Shown here piece by piece: positions 32,344 to 41,096 of a DNA stretch of 46,002 nucleotides. The position numbers and the translations under genes are program-made. The notes under the pieces are model-generated. The model made no database searches, was not told the origin of the DNA, and saw nothing but the letters and a program-made list of their open reading frames with translations. Origin of the DNA: an uncultured Anaerovibrio sp. GTDB taxonomy: Bacteria > Bacillota > Negativicutes > Selenomonadales > Selenomonadaceae. The stretch's first letter is position 1; each line of letters starts with the position of its first letter. The stretch spans positions 1 to 46,002 of the forward strand of contig CAKPYV010000017.1 of NCBI GenBank assembly GCA_934203205.1. Reading direction: 5' to 3'.

Positions 32344-32418
32344 AAGCACGTACAGCAATATGGATCCTATGAAATTCAACTTGTACTGCAAGATATTCCC
32401 TTGGAAGATTATGAATAA
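32344..32418 (+). pseudogene. Possible 3' remnant of another gene
   Basis: An open stretch of 24 codons ends in a stop (KHVQQYGSYEIQLVLQDIP... then LEDYE) and looks like a protein C-terminus, with no start codon or ribosome binding site. It abuts the broken end of the UlaG-like fragment, suggesting a deletion joined two gene ends. I cannot name the parent. Confidence 0.3.
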
Positions 32419-32451
32419 TGTTAGAACTATTGGTAGAAGGAATGATTTGCT

Positions 32452-32949
32452 ATGAACAGAAAAATTGCCGATTTGATGGAGGCTATGATTGCCTACGATA
32501 AAGGGGATGTACGGAGAATACAGCACTTTCTTAAGGTACATGATTTGGCTGTAACTATTGGTACTTTAGAGGGATTGCCAGCGAATGAGCTGTTCATCCT
32601 GGAGGCGGCAGCCATCCTCCATGATATTGGGATTCACAAAAGCGAGGAAAAATATCACAGTTCTGCTGGCAAATATCAGGAAATAGAGGGCCCCGGCGAG
32701 GCAGAAACCCTGCTGACTAATTTAGGCGGCTTCACCACTGGTCAAATCAACCGTATCAAATATCTTATTGCCCATCATCATACCTATGGCAATATTCAGG
32801 AGCAGGACTATCAAATTCTGGTAGAGGCAGATTTCCTGGTAAATCTTTACGAGGATGGTTCTTCTAAAGAAACTGTGGCCAAGGTATTGCAGAATATCTT
32901 CCGTACCGAAGCAGGCATTAGGCTGTTAAAAGCCATGTACAATATCTAA
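32452..32949 (+). CDS. HD-domain phosphohydrolase
   Basis: A 165-residue cytoplasmic HD-superfamily metal-dependent phosphohydrolase. Metal ligands are visible as H in RIQHFLKVHDLA, HD in AAILHDIGIHKS, HH in LIAHHHTYG and D in LVEADFLVNLYED. Members hydrolyse nucleotides or cyclic nucleotides; the substrate here is unknown. AAGGAA lies upstream of the ATG. A terminator follows at 32969-33010. Confidence 0.85.
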   Translation: MNRKIADLMEAMIAYDKGDVRRIQHFLKVHDLAVTIGTLEGLPANELFILEAAAILHDIGIHKSEEKYHSSAGKYQEIEGPGEAETLLTNLGGFTTGQINRIKYLIAHHHTYGNIQEQDYQILVEADFLVNLYEDGSSKETVAKVLQNIFRTEAGIRLLKAMYNI

Positions 32950-32968
32950 AAAAGAATTTAACTACCAC

Positions 32969-33010
32969 AACCCCACTAGCCTATTTTTACAAAGGCTGGT
33001 GGGGTTTTTT
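32969..33010 (+). terminator. Intrinsic terminator
   Basis: AACCCCACTAGCCT pairs with AGGCTGGTGGGGTT and six T follow. It insulates the outer-membrane cluster from upstream. Confidence 0.9.
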
Positions 33011-33040
33011 AATTTTATTTTCATTATCAGCATTTACATT

Positions 33041-33051
33041 TGTGATATAAT
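33041..33051 (+). promoter_or_regulatory. Extended -10 promoter of the outer-membrane cluster
   Basis: TGTGATATAAT contains a TGN extension and a perfect -10 (33046-33051), about 40 bases before the tamB-like start. The -35 region is weak, as is usual for extended -10 promoters. Confidence 0.55.
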
Positions 33052-33089
33052 AGAAAATGGATAATAATTTATAGAAAGGTGATGAGAGG

Positions 33090-36000
33090 GTGCTTAATAA
33101 GAAAAAGACAGCAGGACTGCTGGGGGCGGTTATGGCTGGAATTTGTTTGGTGTTTGTCGGGTTATATACATATATATCCTCTCAAAGCTTTATGGAAACA
33201 GCTGCCAGCCAGGCTGGCAGAATGGCTACAGAGCTTTTGGCAACCAAAGTGGATTTGGGCAGGGTAGAGATTGTGTCCTGGCGGGAGTTGAAGGTTGACA
33301 GCTTGGATTTATATGATAAAAAATCTGAAAAGCTGGCCCATGTGGATGAAGCTGTTATCAGGCTTAGTCCCTGGGCTATGCTGGACAAATCCCTTACTGA
33401 GGGCATTAGTGAAATAGATATTAATAAAGCAGATGTAAGCATTCTCCAGCGGGAGGATGGCAGTTGGAATTATGAGGATTTGCTCTCCGAAAAGGAAAGC
33501 AGCAACAAGTTTACTGCCAAGATAAATATCAAGGATTCCATTCTCCGCAGCAGTTACAACAACCAGCCAATTGTATTGGAGGCGGTTAATGGCTATGTGG
33601 ATATGGCCTCTTATCCCGCTATTTCCCTTAAAGCAGATTGCACAAATCAGGGCGCCAAGGCTCGGGTGTCTGCTACCCTTGATACTTCGGATATGGCCAA
33701 GGAGGGCAAGGCAGGAGGCCGTCAGACCTTCCAGCTTACAGTAGAAAATGCTGCGGTGGAAAATTATTTGCCATATTTGCCGGCAGATACCATCCCTGAG
33801 GATGTGGTTAAGAATATTTCTGGTCAGGTAAAATCCCTGCAGGTTGCAGGAGAGCGTGTAGGCCAGGAGCTTATCTATCACGGTCAGGTCGAGCTGGAAC
33901 AGGGCAAATGTACCTTGCTTTCTCATGAGGTAGAAAATATTCAGGCCCTAGCTACCCTTAACGAAAAGGAGGCCAGAATCTTTGCCCGAGCAGAAACTCA
34001 GGGACAACAGGCCTCTGTGCATGGCCGGATTATCCTTACTTCCGGCACACCGGAGCTGGATTTGCAGGCAGAGTCGGAGGGCTTTGAGCCAGCCGTAATT
34101 GTAGAGAATATTCCTTATACCGGGGCTGTGAAATTTGCAGCCCATATTACCGGAGCTGCTGACAATCCTAGAGTGGATGCCCATTTACAGGTGCCTCAGG
34201 GTGCTGTACAGGGGATAGACTTTAGCAATCTTACGGCCCAGGTTTCCTATGCCGATAGCATGGTAGTGATTCAGCAGGCCAAGGCTCAGGCGGCAGGAGG
34301 TACTATTAGTGCCACGGGCAGCTTTGATGCCAAAAGCTATGATTTTACTGGCAATGTACAGCTGGCAGGGATTTCTGCCAGTCAGGCAGGGGCCATAGCT
34401 GCAGCTCAGGGGCTGAATAATGACTATTCTACTGTGGCTGGTACTATAAGTGGAGATTTTGCCCTGGCAGGCAATGGACACAATGTAGAACAGCTGCAAT
34501 TATATGGCACCCTAAAGGGTAGCCAGCTTTCCTATCAGGGGGTAACGCTGGATTCCCTCAAAGGTTCCTTTGCCCGTGAGGGAGAGGTTATTTCTATAGA
34601 TTATCTTAGCTGCGGCCTGTCAGGAGGGGGGACCTTTGGTGTAGAAGGTACTGTTGTGCCAGATAAAACCATAGATATTGCCTTCTATGGTTCCGAAATG
34701 GATATGTCCCTCCTAAGTAATTTCCTGCCAGATGTGCCTGTGGCTGGCTATCTGGATATTAAGGGAACTATGCAGGGGGATATAAATAACCCTATAGTTC
34801 GTGCTCAATACGCTGCTCATAATGGACAGATATATCACCAACCTTTTGATCGTTTGCATGGTTCTGCGGCAGGCAGTCTTCGTGGGGTAAAGATTGACGA
34901 TTTTGTTATGGAACATGGAGAGAAAACCAAATGGTATGCCAAGGGCATGATGGGCTTCCTGGGGGACAAAGGCATCAATATGCGTATTGATACCGTAGGT
35001 GCCCGTATGGAGGATATTATGCAGGCGGTAGCTCCAGACCAGAAGCTTACCGGTAATGTGGACAATGTTATTACCATTACGGGTACTTTAAAGGATCCTA
35101 ATGTAGTTGGCTATGTGCATTTTTATCAGGGCAGTTACAATGGTATTTTTGTTAATGGTATGGATGGTGACTACTACATTAAGGATAGAGATTTAATCCT
35201 GCAGGACTTCCATGTATTTACTCCTTGGCTGGATGTGGACTTTAACGGCACCATAGACAAGGCGGGCAAGCTGGATTTGGCGGCCAAGGTTCACGAAGTC
35301 AATCTGAGCCGGTATAACAAGAATCTGCCGATTCCGCTACAGGGTAAGGCAAGGTTTAACGGCAAGCTGACAGGAGATTTGGCTAACCCGCTGTTTGAGG
35401 GAAAGCTGGAGGCAGATGATCTGGCTGCCAACGGACAGGAGATTACCAATGTAGGGGGTATTGTCCGCTATGAAAATCGCCATATCTTTATGGACAATCT
35501 CTCCTTCCAGCAACAGGAGGGCCAGTATCAATTTACCGGTCATGTGAATATTGATAACAAGCGTATCAAGGGACGGCTGGATGTGGACAAGGGGGATATT
35601 CACAATCTGGTGGCTATGGCTGGTCTTAAGGATAACGGTATTAAGGGAACCATTACTGGTAATAGTATGTTTGGAGGCACTCTGGATGAACCAGAGGTTA
35701 ACCTTAGCGCCTTTATTACCAAGGGTGCTCTAGGCAGCTATGCTATGGATGATGTAATATTGAAAGCCTCTCTGGACAAGCGAAAGATTTATATTGAGGA
35801 TTTCAGCGGTCAGGAAGGGGATGATGGCCACTTTAGTGCTAAAGGCGTTGTTGATTTGGACGGAGATATTGATATTAAGGCTGTAGCCAGCAATATTGAT
35901 ATTGGTGCCCTGACTGAGGCTGCTGGTATTAAGAATCATGTAGGTGGTACGCTGGATACCGCTGTTAATATTACCGGACCTTATGCAGCCCCCAGGGCGG

Positions 36001-37520
36001 AGATTCCTCTGTCCATCAAAAACCTGCAGGTAGAAAGCACCCTGATAGATAAGGTAGAAGGAAATTTGCAGGTGGCAAACAATATTGTGGAGATAAAGGA
36101 CTTGACTGCCACCAAGGTATATGCCGATCAAAGCTATGCCTTGACAGCTCAGGGCCGGGTGCCTTTGGCGGCTCTTACAGAGGAAATGCCTAATGCAGCT
36201 AATCAGTTTGATGTGAATATTTCCCTGGCCAATGCAGATTTGAGCCTGTTGCCGACTTTGTCCAAATACATTGATTGGGCAGTAGGCCCTACAGATGGCC
36301 GGATGAAGCTGCAGGGAACCTTGGCCAGCCCATATATTACAGGCAGTATGAATGTGTATCAGGGTGCCTTCAAGATAAGGGATGTGGCCAAGCCTGTAAC
36401 TGATTTGAATGTGAGATTGCTTTTCACTGGTCATGATGTGACCTTGGAGGAATGTCACGGTCAGATGGGGGCAGGCAGTTTTGATATAACAGGCTATGCC
36501 CATTTAGCAGGGAATAAGGCAGATAAATATAATCTTTCTGTTGCCTGTGACAATCTGGATATTGACAGTCCGGTATTCAAGGGGCCTTTAAATGCCACCT
36601 TGAATGTGGACAGTATGAAATTTGCTGTGCCAGGCATACAGGAGCAGATTATACCCAAAATTTCTGGGCGCTTGTTCCTGGAAAATGTTTTGATTTCTCC
36701 ACCAAACGAGTTGCCGGAATCCTCTGATGATATGCCTTTGGCAGCCCTGGACTATAGCGTTGAGCTAGGGAAGAATGTTCGCTTCCTCAGTTCCACCTTT
36801 GGGGATTTGCGGCTGGCAGGAGGAGCATATTTTGGGGGCTATACTATTCATCCTAGCACCGCTGGCTCCATTTATGTAAAAAGAGGTACTCTTAGTTATC
36901 TCAAAACCAATTTTAAGGTATATGAAGGTTCCATTAATTTTGGTCAGGTAAATACACTGATGCCAAAGGTGGTGCTAAAGGCTGGTACCAAAATCAACAA
37001 AACCAGAGTATATCTTTCATTGGATGGCATAGTGCCAAATATGCATTTCAAGCTGATGTCAGATCCCAAAATGGCTGAGGCAGATATTATTCAGCTGTTA
37101 ACCTTGCGTAGTGATTATTTCAACAAGGACAAAAGCGAAGCCAGCAAGCTAACCTCCATGCTGAATATTGGTCTGCAAATGACTATTCTTTCCGAGGTGG
37201 AAGCAGCCATGCGGAATGTGCTGAATCTGGATGTGTTGACCATTGAAAGAGATACTATTGATGGCACCAAGAATTTGGGGGATGTTACTAATGGCAGTGA
37301 AACCGAAAAAAAAGGTGACAAGAATGCGTATGAGGTGTACAATATAACATTGGGAAAGAATATTTCCGATAAAGCATTGATAAAATACACCCAAAGTATG
37401 ACAACCAGTGATTATAGCTATGGCATTGATTACGAGTTGTCCAACAAGATAAATCTCACCTACCAGCGGAATCAGGACAATGATTATTATGCTGGTGTGG
37501 AAGCCAGATTTACCTTCTAG
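33090..37520 (+). CDS. tamB: TamB-like translocation/assembly or lipid-transport protein (DUF490)
   Basis: A 1476-residue AsmA-superfamily protein. An N-terminal transmembrane anchor (about residues 8-30) is followed by a periplasm-spanning beta-groove of repeats and the C-terminal TamB domain: FLENVLISPPNELP, DYSVELGKNVRFLSSTFGDLRLAG, YVKRGTLSYLKTNFKVYEGSINFG, SDPKMAEADIIQLLTLRS. The end is strand-like with a terminal F (GVEARFTF). TamB works in outer-membrane protein assembly and is also implicated in phospholipid transport between membranes. No separate TamA was seen; in such diderm Firmicutes TamB may work with BamA. The start GTG at 33090 follows AAGGTGATGAGAGG. It heads the cluster. Confidence 0.9.
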   Translation: MLNKKKTAGLLGAVMAGICLVFVGLYTYISSQSFMETAASQAGRMATELLATKVDLGRVEIVSWRELKVDSLDLYDKKSEKLAHVDEAVIRLSPWAMLDKSLTEGISEIDINKADVSILQREDGSWNYEDLLSEKESSNKFTAKINIKDSILRSSYNNQPIVLEAVNGYVDMASYPAISLKADCTNQGAKARVSATLDTSDMAKEGKAGGRQTFQLTVENAAVENYLPYLPADTIPEDVVKNISGQVKSLQVAGERVGQELIYHGQVELEQGKCTLLSHEVENIQALATLNEKEARIFARAETQGQQASVHGRIILTSGTPELDLQAESEGFEPAVIVENIPYTGAVKFAAHITGAADNPRVDAHLQVPQGAVQGIDFSNLTAQVSYADSMVVIQQAKAQAAGGTISATGSFDAKSYDFTGNVQLAGISASQAGAIAAAQGLNNDYSTVAGTISGDFALAGNGHNVEQLQLYGTLKGSQLSYQGVTLDSLKGSFAREGEVISIDYLSCGLSGGGTFGVEGTVVPDKTIDIAFYGSEMDMSLLSNFLPDVPVAGYLDIKGTMQGDINNPIVRAQYAAHNGQIYHQPFDRLHGSAAGSLRGVKIDDFVMEHGEKTKWYAKGMMGFLGDKGINMRIDTVGARMEDIMQAVAPDQKLTGNVDNVITITGTLKDPNVVGYVHFYQGSYNGIFVNGMDGDYYIKDRDLILQDFHVFTPWLDVDFNGTIDKAGKLDLAAKVHEVNLSRYNKNLPIPLQGKARFNGKLTGDLANPLFEGKLEADDLAANGQEITNVGGIVRYENRHIFMDNLSFQQQEGQYQFTGHVNIDNKRIKGRLDVDKGDIHNLVAMAGLKDNGIKGTITGNSMFGGTLDEPEVNLSAFITKGALGSYAMDDVILKASLDKRKIYIEDFSGQEGDDGHFSAKGVVDLDGDIDIKAVASNIDIGALTEAAGIKNHVGGTLDTAVNITGPYAAPRAEIPLSIKNLQVESTLIDKVEGNLQVANNIVEIKDLTATKVYADQSYALTAQGRVPLAALTEEMPNAANQFDVNISLANADLSLLPTLSKYIDWAVGPTDGRMKLQGTLASPYITGSMNVYQGAFKIRDVAKPVTDLNVRLLFTGHDVTLEECHGQMGAGSFDITGYAHLAGNKADKYNLSVACDNLDIDSPVFKGPLNATLNVDSMKFAVPGIQEQIIPKISGRLFLENVLISPPNELPESSDDMPLAALDYSVELGKNVRFLSSTFGDLRLAGGAYFGGYTIHPSTAGSIYVKRGTLSYLKTNFKVYEGSINFGQVNTLMPKVVLKAGTKINKTRVYLSLDGIVPNMHFKLMSDPKMAEADIIQLLTLRSDYFNKDKSEASKLTSMLNIGLQMTILSEVEAAMRNVLNLDVLTIERDTIDGTKNLGDVTNGSETEKKGDKNAYEVYNITLGKNISDKALIKYTQSMTTSDYSYGIDYELSNKINLTYQRNQDNDYYAGVEARFTF

Positions 37521-37565
37521 GCAGACTGGCTTGAGAGAATGTTAAATAACAGCGGAGGCAGGTCT

Positions 37566-38198
37566 ATGCAGCTGGATAGATATATATCAGAACTAAATAA
37601 GGTGAAGCTGCTGGCCTATACTGAGGAGCAGGAGCTGTGGCAGGCTTACAAAGAGCAGGGAAGCCAGCAGGCTCGCAGCAGGCTGATAGAATCCTACCAG
37701 CCTCTGGTCTTTAAGACAGCAGAAGCTTTCCTGAAGCTGGATAATATTATGGATGTTATTCAGGAGGGGACTGTGGGCTTGATTGAGGCGGTGGAGAGCT
37801 ATGATTATACAAGGGGTGTGGCCTTTAGTATATTTGCTGTTCATCGCATTCGAGGCAGAATGTACAATTTCCTAAAAAAGGAAGGCCGGGCAGACATTGC
37901 CTGTCTGGAAGCTGCTTTGCCAGGCAAGGAATCTGGCTTGGAGCTTCTGACAGATACAGGGCTGCCTGTACCGGAACAGGTAGAGCTGCAGGAGGCCTCC
38001 CGGCGGGTGAAAAAAGCTATGGACAGGCTGCCGGAAAAGGAATATATGGTGCTGGACAGCATCTATGTAGGCTGTCAGGAAGCGGCCCAGGTAGCTCAGC
38101 AGCTTCATGTCAGTACCTCTCATATTTATCGGCTGCAAAAAAGCGGCGTCCGGAGAGTGAGAGGTATGCTGTCAAGATTTATCCATCAATGGAAATGA
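37566..38198 (+). CDS. Sigma-70 family RNA polymerase sigma factor
   Basis: A 210-residue sigma factor with region 2 (LIESYQPLVFKTAEAFLKLDNIMDVIQEGTVGLIEAVESYDYTRG in outline, with the core-binding and -10 recognition helices) and region 4 (LPEKEYMVLDSIYVG...VAQQLHVSTSHIYRLQKSGVRRVR), and little between. This makes it an alternative sigma related to SigH/FliA types, not an ECF by layout. The ATG at 37566 follows GGAGG by 7 bases; an upstream ATG (37539) lacks a good site. It lies 45 bases after tamB and may regulate envelope genes; its targets are unknown. No anti-sigma factor is evident, though the next gene encodes a small membrane protein. Confidence 0.85.
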   Translation: MQLDRYISELNKVKLLAYTEEQELWQAYKEQGSQQARSRLIESYQPLVFKTAEAFLKLDNIMDVIQEGTVGLIEAVESYDYTRGVAFSIFAVHRIRGRMYNFLKKEGRADIACLEAALPGKESGLELLTDTGLPVPEQVELQEASRRVKKAMDRLPEKEYMVLDSIYVGCQEAAQVAQQLHVSTSHIYRLQKSGVRRVRGMLSRFIHQWK

Positions 38199-38211
38199 CG
38201 AGGTGTCCGAT

Positions 38212-38335
38212 GTCCCCCACCTCTATAGGTAGCGGGATGTTGTGCTAATGACAGTGGGGAGCTAATATCTCAACCCTCGTCGAAACCCCATTGAAAGAAA
38301 ATGCAGAAGCATTTTCTTTGAATAATGTAGGGGTT
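38212..38335. other. Structured intergenic region after the sigma gene
   Basis: Two strong hairpins lie in a 280-base gap. CCCCAC (38215-38220) pairs with GTGGGG (38254-38259) around an ACCT/AGGT stem. AAAGAAAATGC (38294-38304) pairs perfectly with GCATTTTCTTT (38309-38319), and AACCCC/GGGGTT encloses it. There is no T-run, so it is not a standard terminator. It may be a processing site, leader element or repeat. The rest of the gap, to 38478, shows nothing clear. Confidence 0.45.
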
Positions 38336-38478
38336 ATAACTGGCAGGTTGTCAGCGAAAACACAAGAAAATAACCGTTAATTTCCAAAAAATAGAGGAAT
38401 TTGCCCTGATATAGAATGTTCAGAGAGAATGGCAACTGAGGAGTGTATTCATTAGTTAATGTTTGAGGAGAGCAGACT

Positions 38479-39066
38479 ATGAAGCAGGACAGAAAGATTC
38501 GTCAGCATATTACAGCAGCCAAGGGCTGGTTAAGCCAAGCCGAGGATTCTCTGGCGCAGGAAAATGCCATTCAGGGAGATTTGAAGTTGATGCTGGCTCA
38601 GGCGGAGCTTAAGCGAGCTCAGGAAAAAAATGACAAAAAGCTATGTGTGCGCTGGTTCAAAAGGCTGGCTCCCGGAGCATTGGCCTGTGCACTGGCTCTG
38701 GGGGGAATAATTTACGCCCACCAGGCAGAGGATAGCCAAGCCTTGCCAAAGTCAAACCCACTAACCAGTACTTCCCTAACGGAGCAAGCTTCCAGCTCCG
38801 GTGCAGGGAGGGACAAGGTGATGGAGGCAAAGAAATCCCATCAAAATCTCAGTGAGGAGAGGGAATTTGATACCCCTGCCTATGTCCAGATACAGCCCAA
38901 TGAGGAAGCACACTCAGAGGAGGTATCTAATACTATTGAAAGCAGGCCTGTTGAAGTAGAGAGCCAGCAGGCAACATCATCCTTGAAGAATGTACAGCCC
39001 TCACAGGTGCCGGCACCAGCCATGCAAAAGCTGATGCAGTCTGCCGGCAGTACCCTGAGAGAATAG
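38479..39066 (+). CDS. Single-pass membrane protein of unknown function
   Basis: A 195-residue protein not recognised as a named family. Residues 1-55 are charged and helical (QAELKRAQEKNDKK), residues 63-80 form one transmembrane segment (LAPGALACALALGGIIYA), and the remainder is a disordered extracytoplasmic tail rich in S, E, Q and P. The arrangement (small cytosolic N-terminus, one helix, long exterior tail) and position next to a sigma factor resemble an anti-sigma factor, but no zinc-finger HxxxCxxC motif is present, so this is only a hypothesis. GGAG precedes the ATG. Confidence 0.6.
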   Translation: MKQDRKIRQHITAAKGWLSQAEDSLAQENAIQGDLKLMLAQAELKRAQEKNDKKLCVRWFKRLAPGALACALALGGIIYAHQAEDSQALPKSNPLTSTSLTEQASSSGAGRDKVMEAKKSHQNLSEEREFDTPAYVQIQPNEEAHSEEVSNTIESRPVEVESQQATSSLKNVQPSQVPAPAMQKLMQSAGSTLRE

Positions 39067-39161
39067 CTGTAGGAAAATTACCACCGGCCTGGTACAAAGC
39101 AGGGTAGGTCGGCTGTTTACTTATAGATGGAGTAAAGAAGAGTATATAGGAGGTTATATCC

Positions 39162-41096
39162 TTGAAGAAAAATGATTACAAATATTTGGTCTGTGCAGTG
39201 GCTTTGTCCCTGTCTATGGGTGTAGGCAGTCAGTCTGCCTTGGCTGCTGCAGATCCTGCTACTGCTCCTATGGGAGTAGGAGTTGATCTGAATACCGGCG
39301 AAAGTGCTACGATGAATAGCGAAGGTGTAGTAAAGGGTTCCCTGGAGCTGCCTGATGAAAGCTCTGTAGAGTCTACCCCTGCCAGCGAACCAGCTGCCCC
39401 AAGCCGGGATAGCGTATGGGCCAAGAACCGTCCTGCAGATGAGGAGCTGGACAAGTCCATGAAGGCTATTGAGGGTAATACCATTGTGGATGTAAAATAC
39501 GAAGGTGTCAGCGACGACATTATGGAAACCATAAAGCTGGCCCAGGTTTCCAAGCCAGGTGATATCTGCTCCATCAATCTTTTATCTGAGGATGCCAGCA
39601 GTATCTATGGCACTGGTTACTTCTACGATTTGTATCCTACCTTTGAGTCTGTGCCAGAGGGTGTAATCATCACCTATCATCTTTTTGAAACACCTATTCT
39701 TACCAGTGTAGAGCTGGAGGGCAATACAGAGATAGAGCCTACGGATAAGCTGATGGCCAAAATGCAGTCGAAGAAGGGTGACCGTTTGAATCGTTTTGCC
39801 CTGAAGGAAGATGTTCGTGCACTCCAGAAGCAGTATATCAAGGATGGCTATGTTATGGCCAAAATCCGTGATATGGAGGTTGGCGACGATGGCAAGCTGG
39901 TTATCAAGATAAATGAAGGTATTCTGGAGGGCTTCAAAATAAAGGGCCTGAAGAAAACCAAGGAAAAGGTTATTCTGCGGGAGCTGCGTCCAAAGGTAGG
40001 CAAGCCACTGAACAAAAACGATGTAGTTCGCAGCTATCAGCGCTTGACCAATCTGGACTTCTTTGAGTCTGTAGATGTAAAGCCTATTGCTGGTGTAGAG
40101 CCAAATGCCTGCGTTCTGGAGGTTGATGTTACCGAGAAGAATACTGGTATCTTTGGTGTAGGTGCCGGCTATAGCAGTTCTGATGGCTTTGTAGGCATGA
40201 TTAGCCTAGGTGATAGAAACTTCCGGGGGACTGGTGATTCCATTAATGTTACCCTGACCAAGAGCAGCACTGATACCAGTGCCAGGGGATATATTTTCTC
40301 CTATCGTCGTCCTTGGCTGGATAGCAAGGAAACCGCCGGCATCTTCAAGATTTACAATCGTACCTTTGAGTACAATGAATATGACGAAAACGGGGACTTC
40401 ACTGAGGAATTCATGCGTAAAAACGTAGGCTTTGAGCTGGGCTTCTCCAGACCTCAGAGTGAATATACCTCCAACTCCATTACCTTCCGCAACAAGGATG
40501 ATAAATACGAGAAGCATAAGAGTGGTACAGATAGAAGTACTTGGGACTCTTGGCGGGAAGATAATTTCGGCTTGACTCGCTCCATCATTCTTCAGCATAT
40601 TACTGATACCAGGGATAATTATATTTATCCAACTGAGGGCTACAAGTCCACCCTGGGTTATGAATATGCCGGCATGGGCGGCGATTTCACCTATCACAAA
40701 TTTACCATTGATGGCTCTGTTTTCCACAAGGTAGGCCGGAATCAGGTTTTGGTATTCCATGGCAGCTATGGTCATTCCACTGACAATTTGCCAACTGTAT
40801 CCAAGTTTATGCTGGGTGGTCAGGACACCATCAGAGGTTATCGTGATGATATGTTCCGGGGCAATAGCATGGTTCTGGGCAATATTGAGTATCGCTTCCC
40901 TCTGTCCAAGAATTTCAAGGCAGCTCTCTTTACTGATTTTGGTTCTGCCTGGGATTCTGGCTGGACTCCAACCAAGCTTCATGGCAGCTATGGTATAGGC
41001 GTTATGCTGGATTCTCCATTGGGACTTATCCGCGTGGATATTGGTCATGGTTCTCAGGGCAATAGAGTTCACTTCAATGTAGGCGGCACCTTCTAA
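39162..41096 (+). CDS. bamA: BamA/Omp85 outer-membrane assembly factor
   Basis: A 644-residue Omp85 protein that inserts beta-barrels into the outer membrane. A signal peptide ends near ALAAA. Three POTRA-like units follow (IVDVKYEGVSDDIMETIK; LTSVELEGNTEIEPTDKL; LEGFKIKGLKKTKEKVIL), fewer than the five of E. coli. The 16-strand barrel carries the lid-loop motif IRGY (TIRGYRDDMFRGNSM) and ends NVGGTF. The start is TTG, supported by AGGAGG 8 bases upstream. It overlaps the next gene by one base (TAATG). Confidence 0.93.
   Translation: MKKNDYKYLVCAVALSLSMGVGSQSALAAADPATAPMGVGVDLNTGESATMNSEGVVKGSLELPDESSVESTPASEPAAPSRDSVWAKNRPADEELDKSMKAIEGNTIVDVKYEGVSDDIMETIKLAQVSKPGDICSINLLSEDASSIYGTGYFYDLYPTFESVPEGVIITYHLFETPILTSVELEGNTEIEPTDKLMAKMQSKKGDRLNRFALKEDVRALQKQYIKDGYVMAKIRDMEVGDDGKLVIKINEGILEGFKIKGLKKTKEKVILRELRPKVGKPLNKNDVVRSYQRLTNLDFFESVDVKPIAGVEPNACVLEVDVTEKNTGIFGVGAGYSSSDGFVGMISLGDRNFRGTGDSINVTLTKSSTDTSARGYIFSYRRPWLDSKETAGIFKIYNRTFEYNEYDENGDFTEEFMRKNVGFELGFSRPQSEYTSNSITFRNKDDKYEKHKSGTDRSTWDSWREDNFGLTRSIILQHITDTRDNYIYPTEGYKSTLGYEYAGMGGDFTYHKFTIDGSVFHKVGRNQVLVFHGSYGHSTDNLPTVSKFMLGGQDTIRGYRDDMFRGNSMVLGNIEYRFPLSKNFKAALFTDFGSAWDSGWTPTKLHGSYGIGVMLDSPLGLIRVDIGHGSQGNRVHFNVGGTF

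Noticed and set aside
32260..32541. Minus-strand frame upstream of the HD gene
   Set aside because: It overlaps the HD-domain start and the broken gene junction, with no family resemblance or ribosome binding site.
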